NCBI GenBank assembly: GCA_016648135.1
Contig: JADDOH010002037.1
Coordinates: forward strand, 124,001-188,000
DNA: 64,000 nucleotides
Direction of reading: 5' to 3'
DNA from: Agrypnia vestita
Taxonomy: Eukaryota > Arthropoda > Insecta > Trichoptera > Phryganeidae
A program made the translations under genes and the position numbers. The notes under the pieces were generated by a model that ran no database searches, was not told the origin of the DNA, and saw only the letters and a list, made by a program, of their open reading frames with translations. Shown here piece after piece: positions 53,815-62,440 of the stretch; within the stretch, counting starts at the first letter, position 1; each line of letters starts with the position of its first letter.

Positions 53815-54195
53815 TAAGTGAATCCTGGAGCTGGCAGAAGAGGAACGATAGTAGATTGAATGCAGTAAAAATGAGATCACTTAAGCGCAATCCATTTATG
53901 ATAGAGTAAATAATCAACAGATTGGAAGAGATCATGAGCTGATATTAGCATAGTGAATAGGCTTGAAAGAAGATCGCTTGGGTGATTCGATCAGTTGAAA
54001 GAATGAATGAGGAAAGAATGGTAAGGTAGGTGGTATATGAAGTACATCAAAGATAAAGAATGGCCATGGACAGAAAACTTGGCATGACCAGGTAAACCAA
54101 ATACAAGAATATAATCATATCAAAAATCGACGAGCGTGCATGCGACGATGTGGAAGAAGCGATAGTTATGTGTCAGGACAGAATAATGTAACGTT
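53815..54195 (+). pseudogene. Non-LTR retrotransposon C-terminal pseudogene
   Basis: Plus strand, interrupted: Ser-Trp-Ser-Trp-Gln-Lys-Arg-Asn-Asp-Ser-Arg-Leu-Asn-Ala-Val-Lys-Met-Arg-Ser-Leu (53824-53882), later Val-Glu-Arg-Met-Asn-Glu-Glu-Arg-Met (53994-54020), Lys-Thr-Trp-His-Asp-Gln-Val-Asn-Gln-Ile (54075-54105) and Lys-Asn-Arg-Arg-Ala-Cys-Met-Arg-Arg-Cys (54125-54155). Same family as 29566-29795 and 54572-54835. Dead. Confidence 0.7.
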
Positions 54196-54253
54196 TAGTT
54201 GATGTGGTGATGTAGAACGAGTTAACGATGAGAGAATTATAAGAAGGATTGTT

Positions 54254-54427
54254 GATCTTCTGGTTCGAGTTTTCTGGGATACTTTGCCGTATTTCTACGA
54301 CCTTCCTGGCCGAAATTTTTGATCCCATTGCAGGGTTTGTCCTGGGCTGATGATGGGATCTGGAACATCGGCCAGAAAGGTCGAAGAAATATGGCAGAGT
54401 ATCCCAGAAAACTCAAACCAGAAGATC
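54254..54427. repeat. 174-bp inverted repeat
   Basis: Arms of about 60 bp: GATCTTCTGGTTCGAGTTTT...CTACGACCTTCCTGGCCGA (54254-54313) and the mirror TCGGCCAGAAAGGTCGAAGA...GAAGATC (54368-54427), with a second pair GATCCCAT/ATGGGATC (54321/54353). Transcribed, it would fold into one long hairpin. It sits between opposite-strand copies of the same retrotransposon tail. No ends of a known transposon were recognised. Confidence 0.8.
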
Positions 54428-54571
54428 AGCATATCCTAGAAAATAACCCAGAAGATTCTGAACAGCCATATTTGTTAATGTTGTGAGAAAGAGTATTGAT
54501 GTGAAGACAAAGAGAACTAAATGTGTAGATTGATGGAACCATAAATACAGAACATACAAGATACAATATTT

Positions 54572-54835
54572 TACTAACTAAAACTGACTAACTTACAATC
54601 ACGCCGTTTCTCCGCATGGGTAAGCAGAGAGGATAGAAGGCCATATTCCTCTATCTTGGGACACTACTCCTACTTCGGCTACATTCATACATCTTCTCAT
54701 GCATGCTCTACGGTTGTTGAGGCTTTTAACAGGGTCATCCTCCAATACTTGTAGATCATGCAAAAACCATCTCAGCACTCTTTTATTTATTCTATCTACC
54801 ACACCACAGCCGGCATTACATTCTGATATGTTCAT
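54572..54835 (-). pseudogene. Non-LTR retrotransposon ORF end
   Basis: Minus strand, 78 codons: Asn-Lys-Arg-Val-Leu-Arg-Trp-Phe-Leu-His-Asp-Leu, Glu-Asp-Asp-Pro-Val-Lys-Ser-Leu-Asn-Asn-Arg-Arg-Ala-Cys-Met-Arg-Arg-Cys-Met, Ser-Gln-Asp-Arg-Gly-Ile-Trp, Ser-Ala-Tyr-Pro-Cys-Gly-Glu-Thr-Ala, TGA. Followed by GTAAGTTAGTCAGTTTTAG, the same 3' tail as 29766-29810. The best-preserved copy of this ending; nothing 5' of it survives. Confidence 0.75.
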
Positions 54836-55527
54836 TCCTCACTATATCGACCAAAGATTTTCCACACAAGCGCCTTAGTGATCGCATTTCCACCGCAGTC
54901 AGTCTTTTTACTATATTAAGAAAATGCGTTCGGCTAGTACATTTTTTTTAAAATGAATATTATTTAAAATTCGAAGCCAAAATGAACCATGACAGTATTC
55001 TCCCGAGCCTTTTGTGTTTGTATACGTATTGAAAGGGAAATCAGCAGTGCATGAAGATGCGATAATAATTTTTTATCACGCTCTAGCTACGAAGGTGAAA
55101 GCAACGGCGATGGAACGATCATCGATTGCAAAACTTCTCGCAACATGTGTACTGGATAGACACACATTTACAACAATTTTTTTTTTTGACAGAGCTGTGC
55201 CAACTCTGCGTGATGCGTGAAATAGGGTTAAGTGTATATACAAGTGAGCGCCAGAAAATTATAATTTATAAAAATGTTGAGTACGGTAGAAATGCTAACT
55301 GTATACCTGAGCTCGAGAGAGTTTAATACTACGATCAAAAAAGTTGATGAAAATTGTTTTAGGTAGGAAAATTATAGAGAAGACGAATGGCGAAGGAATT
55401 AATCGATGGATTGTGATAGTACTACAAATAAAAAGTGTAAATGTGGTGCAGTAAAATTTGACAGTTGGTTTTTATCCGGTAAGGGATCTTTTCCAGTCCC
55501 CCTAGTTGCCCCGGTCTATTTTGCTCC
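54836..55527. other. Segment without a supported gene
   Basis: Open stretches at 55014-55326 show no recognisable domain. No repeat boundary seen. Confidence 0.35.
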
Positions 55528-55800
55528 TCACCCGTGAATTATATATTGTGTCCCATTAATCTGTTTTAATCTTTTTGTAATCTGTGTTTTCAATGAAGAA
55601 TTGAATAGCCGGGACAATGTGGGCGAATTTTGAATTTGTGTTTTACTACAACGGGTCGCGCGGTCGCTTTTAGCATTAAAAAAATGCCAACCGAGCGGCG
55701 AATGAGCAGGACCGATAAAGCGGTTTAGCTTATAAAACGGTCCTGGGTAGGCGGTGGGTCTGCTAAGCAAAACTCATCCTTGAGCGGCAATACGCAAAGG
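55528..55800. other. GC-rich single-copy-looking island
   Basis: ACGGGTCGCGCGGTCGCTTT and GATAAAGCGGTTTAGCTTAT with AACGGTCCTGGGTAGGCGG stand out. The 80-codon minus-strand open frame has no domain. Candidate regulatory DNA. Confidence 0.3.
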
Positions 55801-55989
55801 TGAATGAGGTGACATCTCGGATATGTATGTCAGGTTCGTATTTGAACTATTTATCAACATTTTACCGTTTTTTTTACTTAAAATACGTTAAAGCATGGTT
55901 TTTGGAATATCTGGAGTTTGCGTATGGAAATTCCGTATTTACTTTGGTGCAAACTCCACCAAAGTAACACGGATTTTTTTGTATGTGGT

Positions 55990-56125
55990 AAACGGGCAGA
56001 GCCTTCAGTGCTTGGATGATTTAAAGGTTAGGGCACGCCTTAAAAAAAATATTTTATACTAAAAATTTTGCTTTAAGGCGTTCCTTCTTAACCTTTAAAT
56101 CATCCAAGTGCTGACTCTGAATTCG
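55990..56125. repeat. Inverted repeat with about 48-bp arms
   Basis: CAGAGCCTTCAGTGCTTGGA...GATTTAAAGGTTAGGGCAC...GCCTTAAA (55998-56044) mirrors TTTAAGGCGTTCCTTCTTAA...CCTTTAAATCATCCAAGTGC...GACTCTG (56073-56120), around an AT-rich loop. MITE-like hairpin; no target duplication defined. Confidence 0.75.
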
Positions 56126-56694
56126 GGCCTTAGGCCATAGTTGCTCGAACATTTTAGACTCATAACATAGTCCGGAATCTACCTACCAAGTTTCTGCTAG
56201 CTCTGGTACATCCCGTATAATACTTAATCATGTTCCGTGATTTTTCACGGGCGTACGTACAGATTGTTCCTAAATAAGATGATCGAACCAGGAATTCCCG
56301 GAACTTTTGAAGGTTTAAGAATTTGTTTTAGAAAAATCCAAGCTCAAAATATTCCCGTTACGTGGGGGAAGTGAATTATTTATTCCGGATACAAATTTGT
56401 TTTTACGGTGTACTCATGCATGCGGCAGTGTGCGGCCCGGTATGGACTGATCGCCGTCGCTAGTGGCGAGTCATGAATAATCGAGTCAAACCAAAACGAG
56501 CGGAACGTAATGTACAAATTATGGCTCGGACGCACGGAGCGAATGACTAACAATCAAATATTACACATTTAGACACTTGTGTTAGTGGATTTTCAAAAAA
56601 AGTGTACACTAAATCATCGACAGTGATAACATTAATCAATTCAATGCGACAGCAAATACTCTATGTCGATATTGTATACTGTGTAAACTACTGA
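56126..56694. other. Segment with a GC-rich island at 56400-56530
   Basis: Around 56150-56225 words resemble the family C/D repeats (GGAATCTACCTACCAAG). The island at 56400-56530 (TGCGGCAGTGTGCGGCCCGG, ATCGCCGTCGCTAGTGGCG, then ATGAATAATCGAGTCAAACC) has no repeat partner and may be regulatory. Confidence 0.3.
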
Positions 56695-56799
56695 CCGTAT
56701 TCTGAAATAAGCAATATCGCTATTTTTGTATCTTGACAGTTATCGTACAACATTTCAATGCCGCCAATTTTAAAGTACGAGGTTTGAAATTCTTCTTCC

Positions 56800-57015
56800 T
56801 CATGTGCCCTGTCGGGTCCCCCCGACGTCGGCGATCATCTGGGAGAAAGTTTCCCTGTCCAGGGCAGTGCGGAACAGCTCTTCCACGCTTTTTATCCCGG
56901 TCCACTCTCGAATGTTTCCAAGCCAGGAATGCCGCCTCCTTCTGACCCCTCTGCGACCCTCAATCTTCCCCTTCATGACGAGCTGAAGGATGGAGTACGA
57001 AATTGATGAATTCAA
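56800..57015 (-). pseudogene. Non-LTR retrotransposon C-terminal end
   Basis: Minus strand open frame of about 70 codons: Tyr-Ser-Ile-Leu-Gln-Leu-Val-Met-Lys-Gly-Lys-Ile-Glu-Gly-Arg-Arg-Gly, Ser-Trp-Leu-Gly-Asn-Ile-Arg-Glu-Trp-Thr-Gly, Glu-Glu-Leu-Phe-Arg-Thr-Ala. This matches the family at 6530-6690 (Gln-Gly-Lys-Ile, Glu-Leu-Phe-Arg-Ala-Ala). Unbroken but lacking everything upstream. Confidence 0.7.
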
Positions 57016-57040
57016 TCAATTTGAAAGCTCATTTCATTTA

Positions 57041-57234
57041 TAATAATTTCGTTGTCTGTATGTCCGTCCATCCGTCCGTCTGTCTGTCTGTCTGTCCCCG
57101 TAACGTCCGTAAATTATTATTAGTATTTTTTTTACAATTTGTTTTCTTTTTTTCTTCTTTTCTTTTTTATATAAATAAATAAATACTAATTCCGACATGT
57201 AAAAGTACCGTCATTTTTGACGGGTTACATCAAG
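57041..57234 (+). mobile_element. Short Helitron-like element (family H), copy 2
   Basis: TAATAATTTCGTTGTCTGTA, a CCGTCCGTCTGTCTGTCTGT run, CCCGTAACGTCCGTAAATTA, T-rich middle, then the 3' hairpin ACCGTCATTTTTGACGGG and TTACATCAAG|T. The first bases of the 5' TC start are missing. Confidence 0.65.
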
Positions 57235-57541
57235 TTATTCATAATTTTGAACAACTTAACGTTTGTTTACGTTTGAGAGCTATCTGATCTTTTTTATTTT
57301 TTTATTTTTCATTTTTTTTAATTTAAATTTATACATATTTTTATTATTATAGATCGTGCCAAGCCTTAAACAGCTTGTCGGCACGTTTCTTTTTCATTTT
57401 CTTGCATAAGTACTTAGCATATTGAATTCATTAATTTCAAACCTGCCAAACGTAATACGTCAAAATCGGCGGCATCAAAATGTTATAAAATAACTGTCAC
57501 GATACAGAAATAGCAATGATGCTTATTTAAGAATAAGGCCG

Positions 57542-58423
57542 AATATCTAGATACGACAAACTGTCAAAAGCTTGAGACATGCTTGGACTGCTTAGCTTCA
57601 AAAAATGAAATAAAATCCGTCAAATGGTATCAAAACAATTTTTCATTTATTTTTACAGTAGATTGCTCTTGATTGGACCGCTCGTTAATTAGGGAAGCCA
57701 CCTAATTGGGCCAAATCCCCAAGGACGGAAACCAAACCAAGGAAATCACAGTAATTCACATCGCTTATTTAACAGAACATTCTGCTTAGTTAGGACAGTA
57801 AATTTAAGATCCATAATATAAACATATTTTATTTGTATACATATCTTAAAAATAAACATTCAAAATTAATTAGACAAAGCAGACGACGATAGTGAAGTTC
57901 CACCTGTGCCTATGACTACACGTTACAATGTTTTTGTATGCAGGAAGACAATGAAAGGAGAACTGTATCATTACTGAATACCTGTCGACTAAGAGCCAGC
58001 GACCGCCAGACTTAGTAAGAAGGTTTGGATATTATGAGATTTGAGTTCGGGGCATGTTGGCAGATAACAGATAATACAGGCACAAGAAAATGTGAAAGAA
58101 AAACTTTAAAATATATGTTATCGTGTAATACTGTTTTAAACTGGCAATCTAATTTTTAAAAATTAAATTATTATCGTGATTAGTAAGTAATTAGTAGGAG
58201 TAGTTAAACTAATATCGTAAAAATTATCAATGATTATTATATTGTCATCCGGAATACGTCTCTCTGCCGGATTTCAGAGCGATTGTTGGTCAAAAAGTGG
58301 GTCAAACATTGATCACAACATTTGTCCCTGGCAGACAAGGGAATGAAATTGAATAAAAGCGTGTAAAAATATCCAAATTTAAAATTGACGAATATTGTAT
58401 TTGTATTAGAGCATATTCGGCGG
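57542..58423. other. Segment without a supported gene
   Basis: Nothing recognised apart from ordinary AT-rich DNA. Confidence 0.35.
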
Positions 58424-58520
58424 TATTCTGAAATATTGCCATTTCTGTATATTGACAGTTATTGTATAACATTGTAATGCCGCCAATTTCGACGTTTTAA
58501 GTTTTACAGGTTTGAAATTA
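58424..58520 (+). repeat. Family I arm, second locus
   Basis: GGCGGTATTCTGAAATATTG, CATTTCTGTATATTGACAGT, TATTGTATAACATTGTAATG, CCGCCAATTTCGACG and AGGTTTGAAATTAATGAA match the left arm at 56695. No opposite arm found nearby. Confidence 0.65.
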
Positions 58521-58530
58521 ATGAAGTCAA

Positions 58531-58568
58531 TGAGATCAGGGCGCCAAGTATTTGGCGCCCTGATCTCA
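58531..58568. repeat. Perfect 17-bp hairpin
   Basis: TGAGATCAGGGCGCCAA and its exact reverse complement are separated by only GTAT. Weaker pairing continues outside (AATGAAGTCA with CGACTTTGATT). A GC-rich perfect hairpin of this kind is unexpected in the local AT-rich DNA. Confidence 0.9.
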
Positions 58569-58734
58569 CGACTTTGATTCCACCTTTAAGAGACGTCGCA
58601 GAAAAGCCCGAAGATGTAATTAGTACATATTGCATACTGGCGACCTATGAACACTCCACAACAAAGTGCGTATAATTTACGACCTCGGAACAAATATCAG
58701 TTTGGCCTTCATCCCCGCGGTGATAGGACGCTCT

Positions 58735-58775
58735 GCTGATGACGCTGGATAAGACTTCAGCGAAACGTCGAGATT
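58735..58775 (+). other. Hammerhead-like hairpin plus GAAAC motif
   Basis: CTGATGA, one C, stem GCTG...CAGC with a loop, then GAAACGTCGAG. Same order as the PLE module but a different stem and flanks, so probably the end of another PLE or related element. Activity unlikely to be canonical because of the extra base before the stem. Confidence 0.4.
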
Positions 58776-59239
58776 TGCTTCTCGGTGAAATATACGGTTC
58801 GTATAAAATGTCCGTTTCATTTAACACATATTACTACTGTTTGTATTTCTGCTACTATCCTCTGTTAATGTATTAGTTCTGCATGCTTAAACCACCTAAG
58901 GGACCCATTCATGGCACAATTAATATTGCAATCGCCCTTAATTGTGCATTGATTACTAACCCACCGCAAATGGATTTATCGTGTATACTTATGAGCATCT
59001 GATTTAAGAGGCAACAGACATGCCTAAAACATTCTGGATGAAATTATTGCGAAAATACGCGGTAGTGAATGGCAATAGACAGAGACACCTGGGAAAGCCT
59101 TCAACCAACTGGATAAAAAAACGACAGATGATAATTTAAATCTGAACGACCAAGTAGTTTTAATAATATTTTTATATGTACGTTCAGAGAACACAATTAC
59201 TAGATTTTGTCCACAAAGGGATAATTATTAATTACGATA
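58776..59239. other. Segment without a supported gene
   Basis: No supported gene or repeat. Confidence 0.3.
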
Positions 59240-59375
59240 CATTATATAAGTCTCACAGAGACGAAGCTATTTATATGAAAAGCGTGTATGGAGGTCTTTT
59301 TATGATGGTCCAGGGCTTACGACCCATATTATGACCTGGCTTAATTGATCACTCTCCAGGAGCGTGCAGTGAGTA
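59240..59375 (+). repeat. Family A arm, copy 8
   Basis: ATTATATAAGTCTCACAGAG, ACGAAGCTATTTATATG, GTGTATGGAGGTCTTTTTAT, CCAGGGCTTACGACCC and CCTGGCTTAATTGATCAC. The arm is followed 40 bp later by the mariner copy 2 insertion, which may have split or replaced the rest. Confidence 0.65.
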
Positions 59376-59406
59376 CAATTAAGCACGACTTTTACGCAGG
59401 CATATA

Positions 59407-60692
59407 TTAGGTCCTTACATATGAAATTGGCGTTTTGCCGTACTGGCAAATTTGATCTCAAATATCTTCTCTTTGGTTAGGAATTCCAAATCCAAATTTA
59501 TACAGCTATTTACTCATGTATTTGTGTTTTGAAAATTATAATTCATTTGTTTTTTCCTCAATTGTTTTATTCTTTGCGTCACTCAGTTTACAAAATGAAA
59601 AACTTGAAATATCGCGTTATTTACGAGTACGAGTTCCACCGTGGCACCAGTGCTGCAGAAACGGCTCGAAGGATTAATGATGTGTATGGCGACGGTGCCG
59701 CAAAAGAAAACACAGTGCGTTTTTGGTTCCAACGTTTTCGTTCTGGAAATTTCGACCTGCAGAACAAGCCCCGTGGACGGCCGGAGACCAAAGTTGATAA
59801 TGAAGAATTGAAGGCTATTGTGGAAGCGGATCCATCGCAAACCACATCCGAGTTAGCTGCAGGCTGCGGTGTTAGTGATAAAACTGTTTTAATCCACTTG
59901 AAGCAAATTGGTAAGGTGAAAAAGCTTGAAAGGTGGGTACCTCACGAATTGAGTGAAGCAAATCAACAAACGCACGTTGACTGCTGCGTTGCATTACTGA
60001 ACCGTCACAATAATGAAGGGATTTTAAATCGAATCATTACCTGTGATGAAAGTGGATCCTGTACGATAATCGGAAGCGCTCATCGCAATGGCTGAACCCT
60101 GCCGAACCAGCCAAATCATGCTCCAAGCGAAAATTGACTCCAAAAAAGTTACTTGTGAGCGTTGGTGGACTAGTGCTGGTGTCGTTCACTACAGCTTTCT
60201 TAAATCTGGCCAGACGATTACGGCAGATGTCTATTATCAGCAACTGCAAACCATGATGGAACAGCTAGCCTGGCTAAACAACCGAGGCCTGTTAATTCGC
60301 TCTAGGCCACTGCTGCTTCATGATAACGCTAGACCACACACTGCACAACAGACGGCTACCAAATTAGAGGAGCTTCAATTGGAATGTCTAAGACATCCAC
60401 CGTACTCTCCGGACCTTGCCCCAACAGATTACCATTTTTTTCGAAATTTGGATAACTTCTTGCAAAGGAAAAAATTCAACTCCGATGGGGCAGTCCAAAC
60501 CGCCTTCAAAGATTTTATTGATTCCCGTCCGAATGGTTTTTTTAGTAAAGGGATCGATGAACTACCTATGAGATGGCAAAAGTGCATAAATAGCAATGGT
60601 ACATACTTTGATTAAATAAATATATTATAATAAAAAAAATCGGCTTTATGTTCCTCCCATACTAAACGCCAATTTCATATGTAAGAACCTAA
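59407..60692 (+). mobile_element. mariner transposon, copy 2 (cecropia-like)
   Basis: Full length, 1286 bp, with ends TTAGGTCCTTACATATGAAA and the mirror TTTCATATGTAAGAACCTAA (one mismatch), flanked by TA at 59405-59406 and 60693-60694. Inserted in AT-rich DNA next to a family A arm. The better-preserved of the two copies, but its ORF still carries two frameshifts. Confidence 0.95.
59595..60615 (+). pseudogene. mariner transposase with two frameshifts
   Basis: The start Met-Lys-Asn-Leu-Lys-Tyr-Arg at 59595 reads cleanly for about 150 codons through the paired HTH region (Gly-Arg-Pro-Glu-Thr linker, Glu-Leu-Lys-Ala-Ile, Ser-Asp-Lys-Thr-Val) and Trp-Val-Pro-His-Glu-Leu. One base is lost in the Cys-Asp-Glu-Lys-Trp motif (about 60048-60054) and another near 60162. 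After 60162 the frame is open to TAA at 60613-60615 with Leu-His-Asp-Asn-Ala-Arg-Pro-His-Thr-Ala and Tyr-Ser-Pro-Asp-Leu-Ala-Pro-Thr-Asp-Tyr-His, exactly 34 residues between the two Asp (DD34D). Copy 1 shares the second break but has its own different first break. Inactive as it stands. Confidence 0.93.
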
Positions 60693-61179
60693 TATTTAAA
60701 AATAAATTTAAATAAATTATTTACATGACAGAAAATTCAGACACATTAAAATATGAATAGTATGATAATAATTGTGATAGGAATATTTTCGATAACATAA
60801 CATATGAATAATATTATGATATATTTAAATTCGATTTTTTTCAAAATTAAATTTACACACACGATTTTTAGTCCGATTGATAATTTTTTTTTCAAAAACA
60901 CAATGGAAATGAGTTAGCCATTAAGGCCGAATTGCTGATTTTCGCAGATTGACATTTACATTTTCCTAATAAAAACGAATGAAAGAGAATGAGTCGACGC
61001 AAGATTAACTTCATATCAACAACAGGTCGTTCGTGATTCTAATAAAAAGTTGTACGAAGACATATCAAGTTAATATTATTAGTATTACAAAAAAACTTAT
61101 GTTACATTTTTATTTTATTTATTTTTACCTCTAGATGTTAAATAATCACAAGATAGCAAGAAAAAAGAAATCACTGTCT
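60693..61179. other. AT-rich segment, nothing recognised
   Basis: No gene or defined repeat. Confidence 0.35.
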
Positions 61180-61412
61180 GTCAGTCGTAACTTCGTGTAA
61201 CGTCCGTAATTACGTTCGAATTCACGGCTAAAAACAAATTAAACGGCCGCAGATGGGGCTTGAACCCCGGGCCAGCGAACCCGAACCGGCCGCTCAACGC
61301 ATGTTGCTACCACCGCCTCTCTGTGGACCGACAAAAATATACTTTAAATATATACTAGAGCTCGGCAAAGATGTGAACCGATGTTCCATCATTTTTGACG
61401 GGTTACAGCTAG
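61180..61412 (+). mobile_element. Helitron-like element with tRNA-like insert (family H copy 6)
   Basis: Starts with CTGTCTGTCAGTCGTAACTT and GTAACGTCCGTAATTACGTT, and ends CATTTTTGACGGGTTACAGCTAG|T at 61412, as in other family H copies. Between these lies 61217-61340 with a B-box-like word on the minus strand (GGGGTTCAAGCCCC) and an A-box-like GGTGGTAGCAAC, i.e. a tRNA-like segment carried inside. Its left 5' TC end is not found. Possibly captured or inserted tRNA-derived DNA. Confidence 0.5.
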
Positions 61413-61494
61413 TATTAAATAGTTATATTTTTGTACGCTCAATATTTATTTCTTTGAGAAAATTTTGTTGAATTTTTTTTTAATTTGACGCTTC

Positions 61495-61650
61495 AACAGG
61501 CCAAGAGGCCCAAATTTCAGAAACGAAACAAACCACTCGGGCTTAAGAAAATCGCACAGATTAATTGTGACTTCACTGGGAATCGAACCCGGAACCCTCG
61601 GTGTGAGAAGCCCGTGTCATACCCACTGGGCTGCCATATAAAAAATATCA
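61495..61650 (-). mobile_element. tRNA-derived SINE-like sequence
   Basis: On the minus strand CAGCCCAGTGGGTATGACAC is an A-box-like start and CCGGGTTCGATTCCCAG is a near-perfect B box, 40 bp apart as in a tRNA. The remaining body (ACAATTAATCTGTGCG, TTAAGCCCGAGTGGTTTG) follows downstream on the minus strand. No CCA-ready acceptor stem with matching 5' partner could be drawn, so this is SINE-like and not a tRNA gene. Different body from family G. Confidence 0.6.
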
Positions 61651-61669
61651 ATGAATATATGTAGATAAA

Positions 61670-61838
61670 TCCCAATAATAATAATAATTTCATTGTTTAT
61701 TTGTCTATCTGTTCGTAACTTCCTGTAACGCCCGTAACTTATTTAACAAAAAAAAAATTTAATTTATTTTTTATTAAATATTTATTCTTTAGAAACCGAC
61801 AGTTACAAGTACCGTCATTTTTGACGGGTTACAGCTAG
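61670..61838 (+). mobile_element. Short Helitron-like element (family H), copy 3
   Basis: Clean ends: A|TCCCAATAATAATAATAATT at 61670 and the hairpin ACCGTCATTTTTGACGGG with TTACAGCTAG|T ending 61838. 169 bp, no inverted terminal repeats, T-rich middle, no coding. This copy best defines the family. Confidence 0.7.
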
Positions 61839-62397
61839 TTGAATAATAAAATCATACTTATTGTTTCAGAGGTAAGTATACAGAACTTCATAATCGCACA
61901 TATGGAAATAAAAAAAAAACTATAATGCCCTCATAACGCTAAACGCGTCTCAGAAATAAAAAAAAATAGAACTTGAAATATTTCCATAAAATCATACTTC
62001 ATCATTCTATAACCTGATATTGAGAAACGTTTTCAGCCTCCCTTAAAACTGATATTTTTTGGCGAATGACTCAGATTTGTATAAAAATAACCTTCGATCG
62101 AAATAAAAAAAATGACCCATGAATTATAATATGTTAAAAATTCAATTGGAATCCACTCGTGTTTACTCGTAAATCCACGTTATAACCGGCGATTAAATAG
62201 TGGATTAACGTAATTGGGAAACTGACGCGCATTACGACGGACGCTAACGAATGAGAGTGCTTCAATTAATTTCACGGGTTTGTCCTGATTGAGAAAGGTC
62301 ATTAAAATTTTCGATATAATATTTATTTTTGATTTTAAGTTATCCACTTATTTCATCACGTAGGTACTCACTCATTTGCTGCAATAACCAGAATAAA
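61839..62397. other. AT-rich segment with a patch at 62160-62290
   Basis: The patch (GATTAAATAGTGGATTAACG, ACTGACGCGCATTACGACGG) has homeobox-like words and no repeat partner. Could be regulatory; no gene. Confidence 0.3.
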
Positions 62398-62440
62398 ATT
62401 AATATAATCAATAAAAATATACTTTGTTTTCACCATATAT
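62398..62440 (-). mobile_element. PLE terminal fragment, copy P10
   Basis: On the minus strand ATATGGTGAAAACAAAGTAT and TTTTTATTGATTATATTAAT match the outermost PLE end (AAGTGGTGAAAACAAAGTAC, TATTAATTATA). No stem module or coding remains. Confidence 0.5.

Larger units (their letters stand above)
56695..57541 (+). mobile_element. Family I inverted-repeat composite
   Basis: The left arm (56695-56790: CCGTATTCTGAAATAAGCAA, TATCTTGACAGTTATCGTAC, AATGCCGCCAATTTTAAAGT, AGGTTTGAAATTC) and right arm (57425-57541, mirror, ending GCTTATTTAAGAATAAGGCC) are inverted copies of about 100 bp. Between them lie a retrotransposon fragment (56800-57015) and a Helitron-like element (57041-57234), so this is a nested block. 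Confidence 0.65.

Noticed and set aside
59583..60249. Minus-strand open frames of 85, 74 and 70 codons across mariner copy 2 (and similar at 21176-21394).
   Set aside because: They are antisense shadows of the transposase reading frame and have no independent support.
61557..61635. Possible tRNA gene on the minus strand.
   Set aside because: A and B boxes are good but no complete cloverleaf with a paired acceptor stem could be drawn, and a SINE-like body follows.
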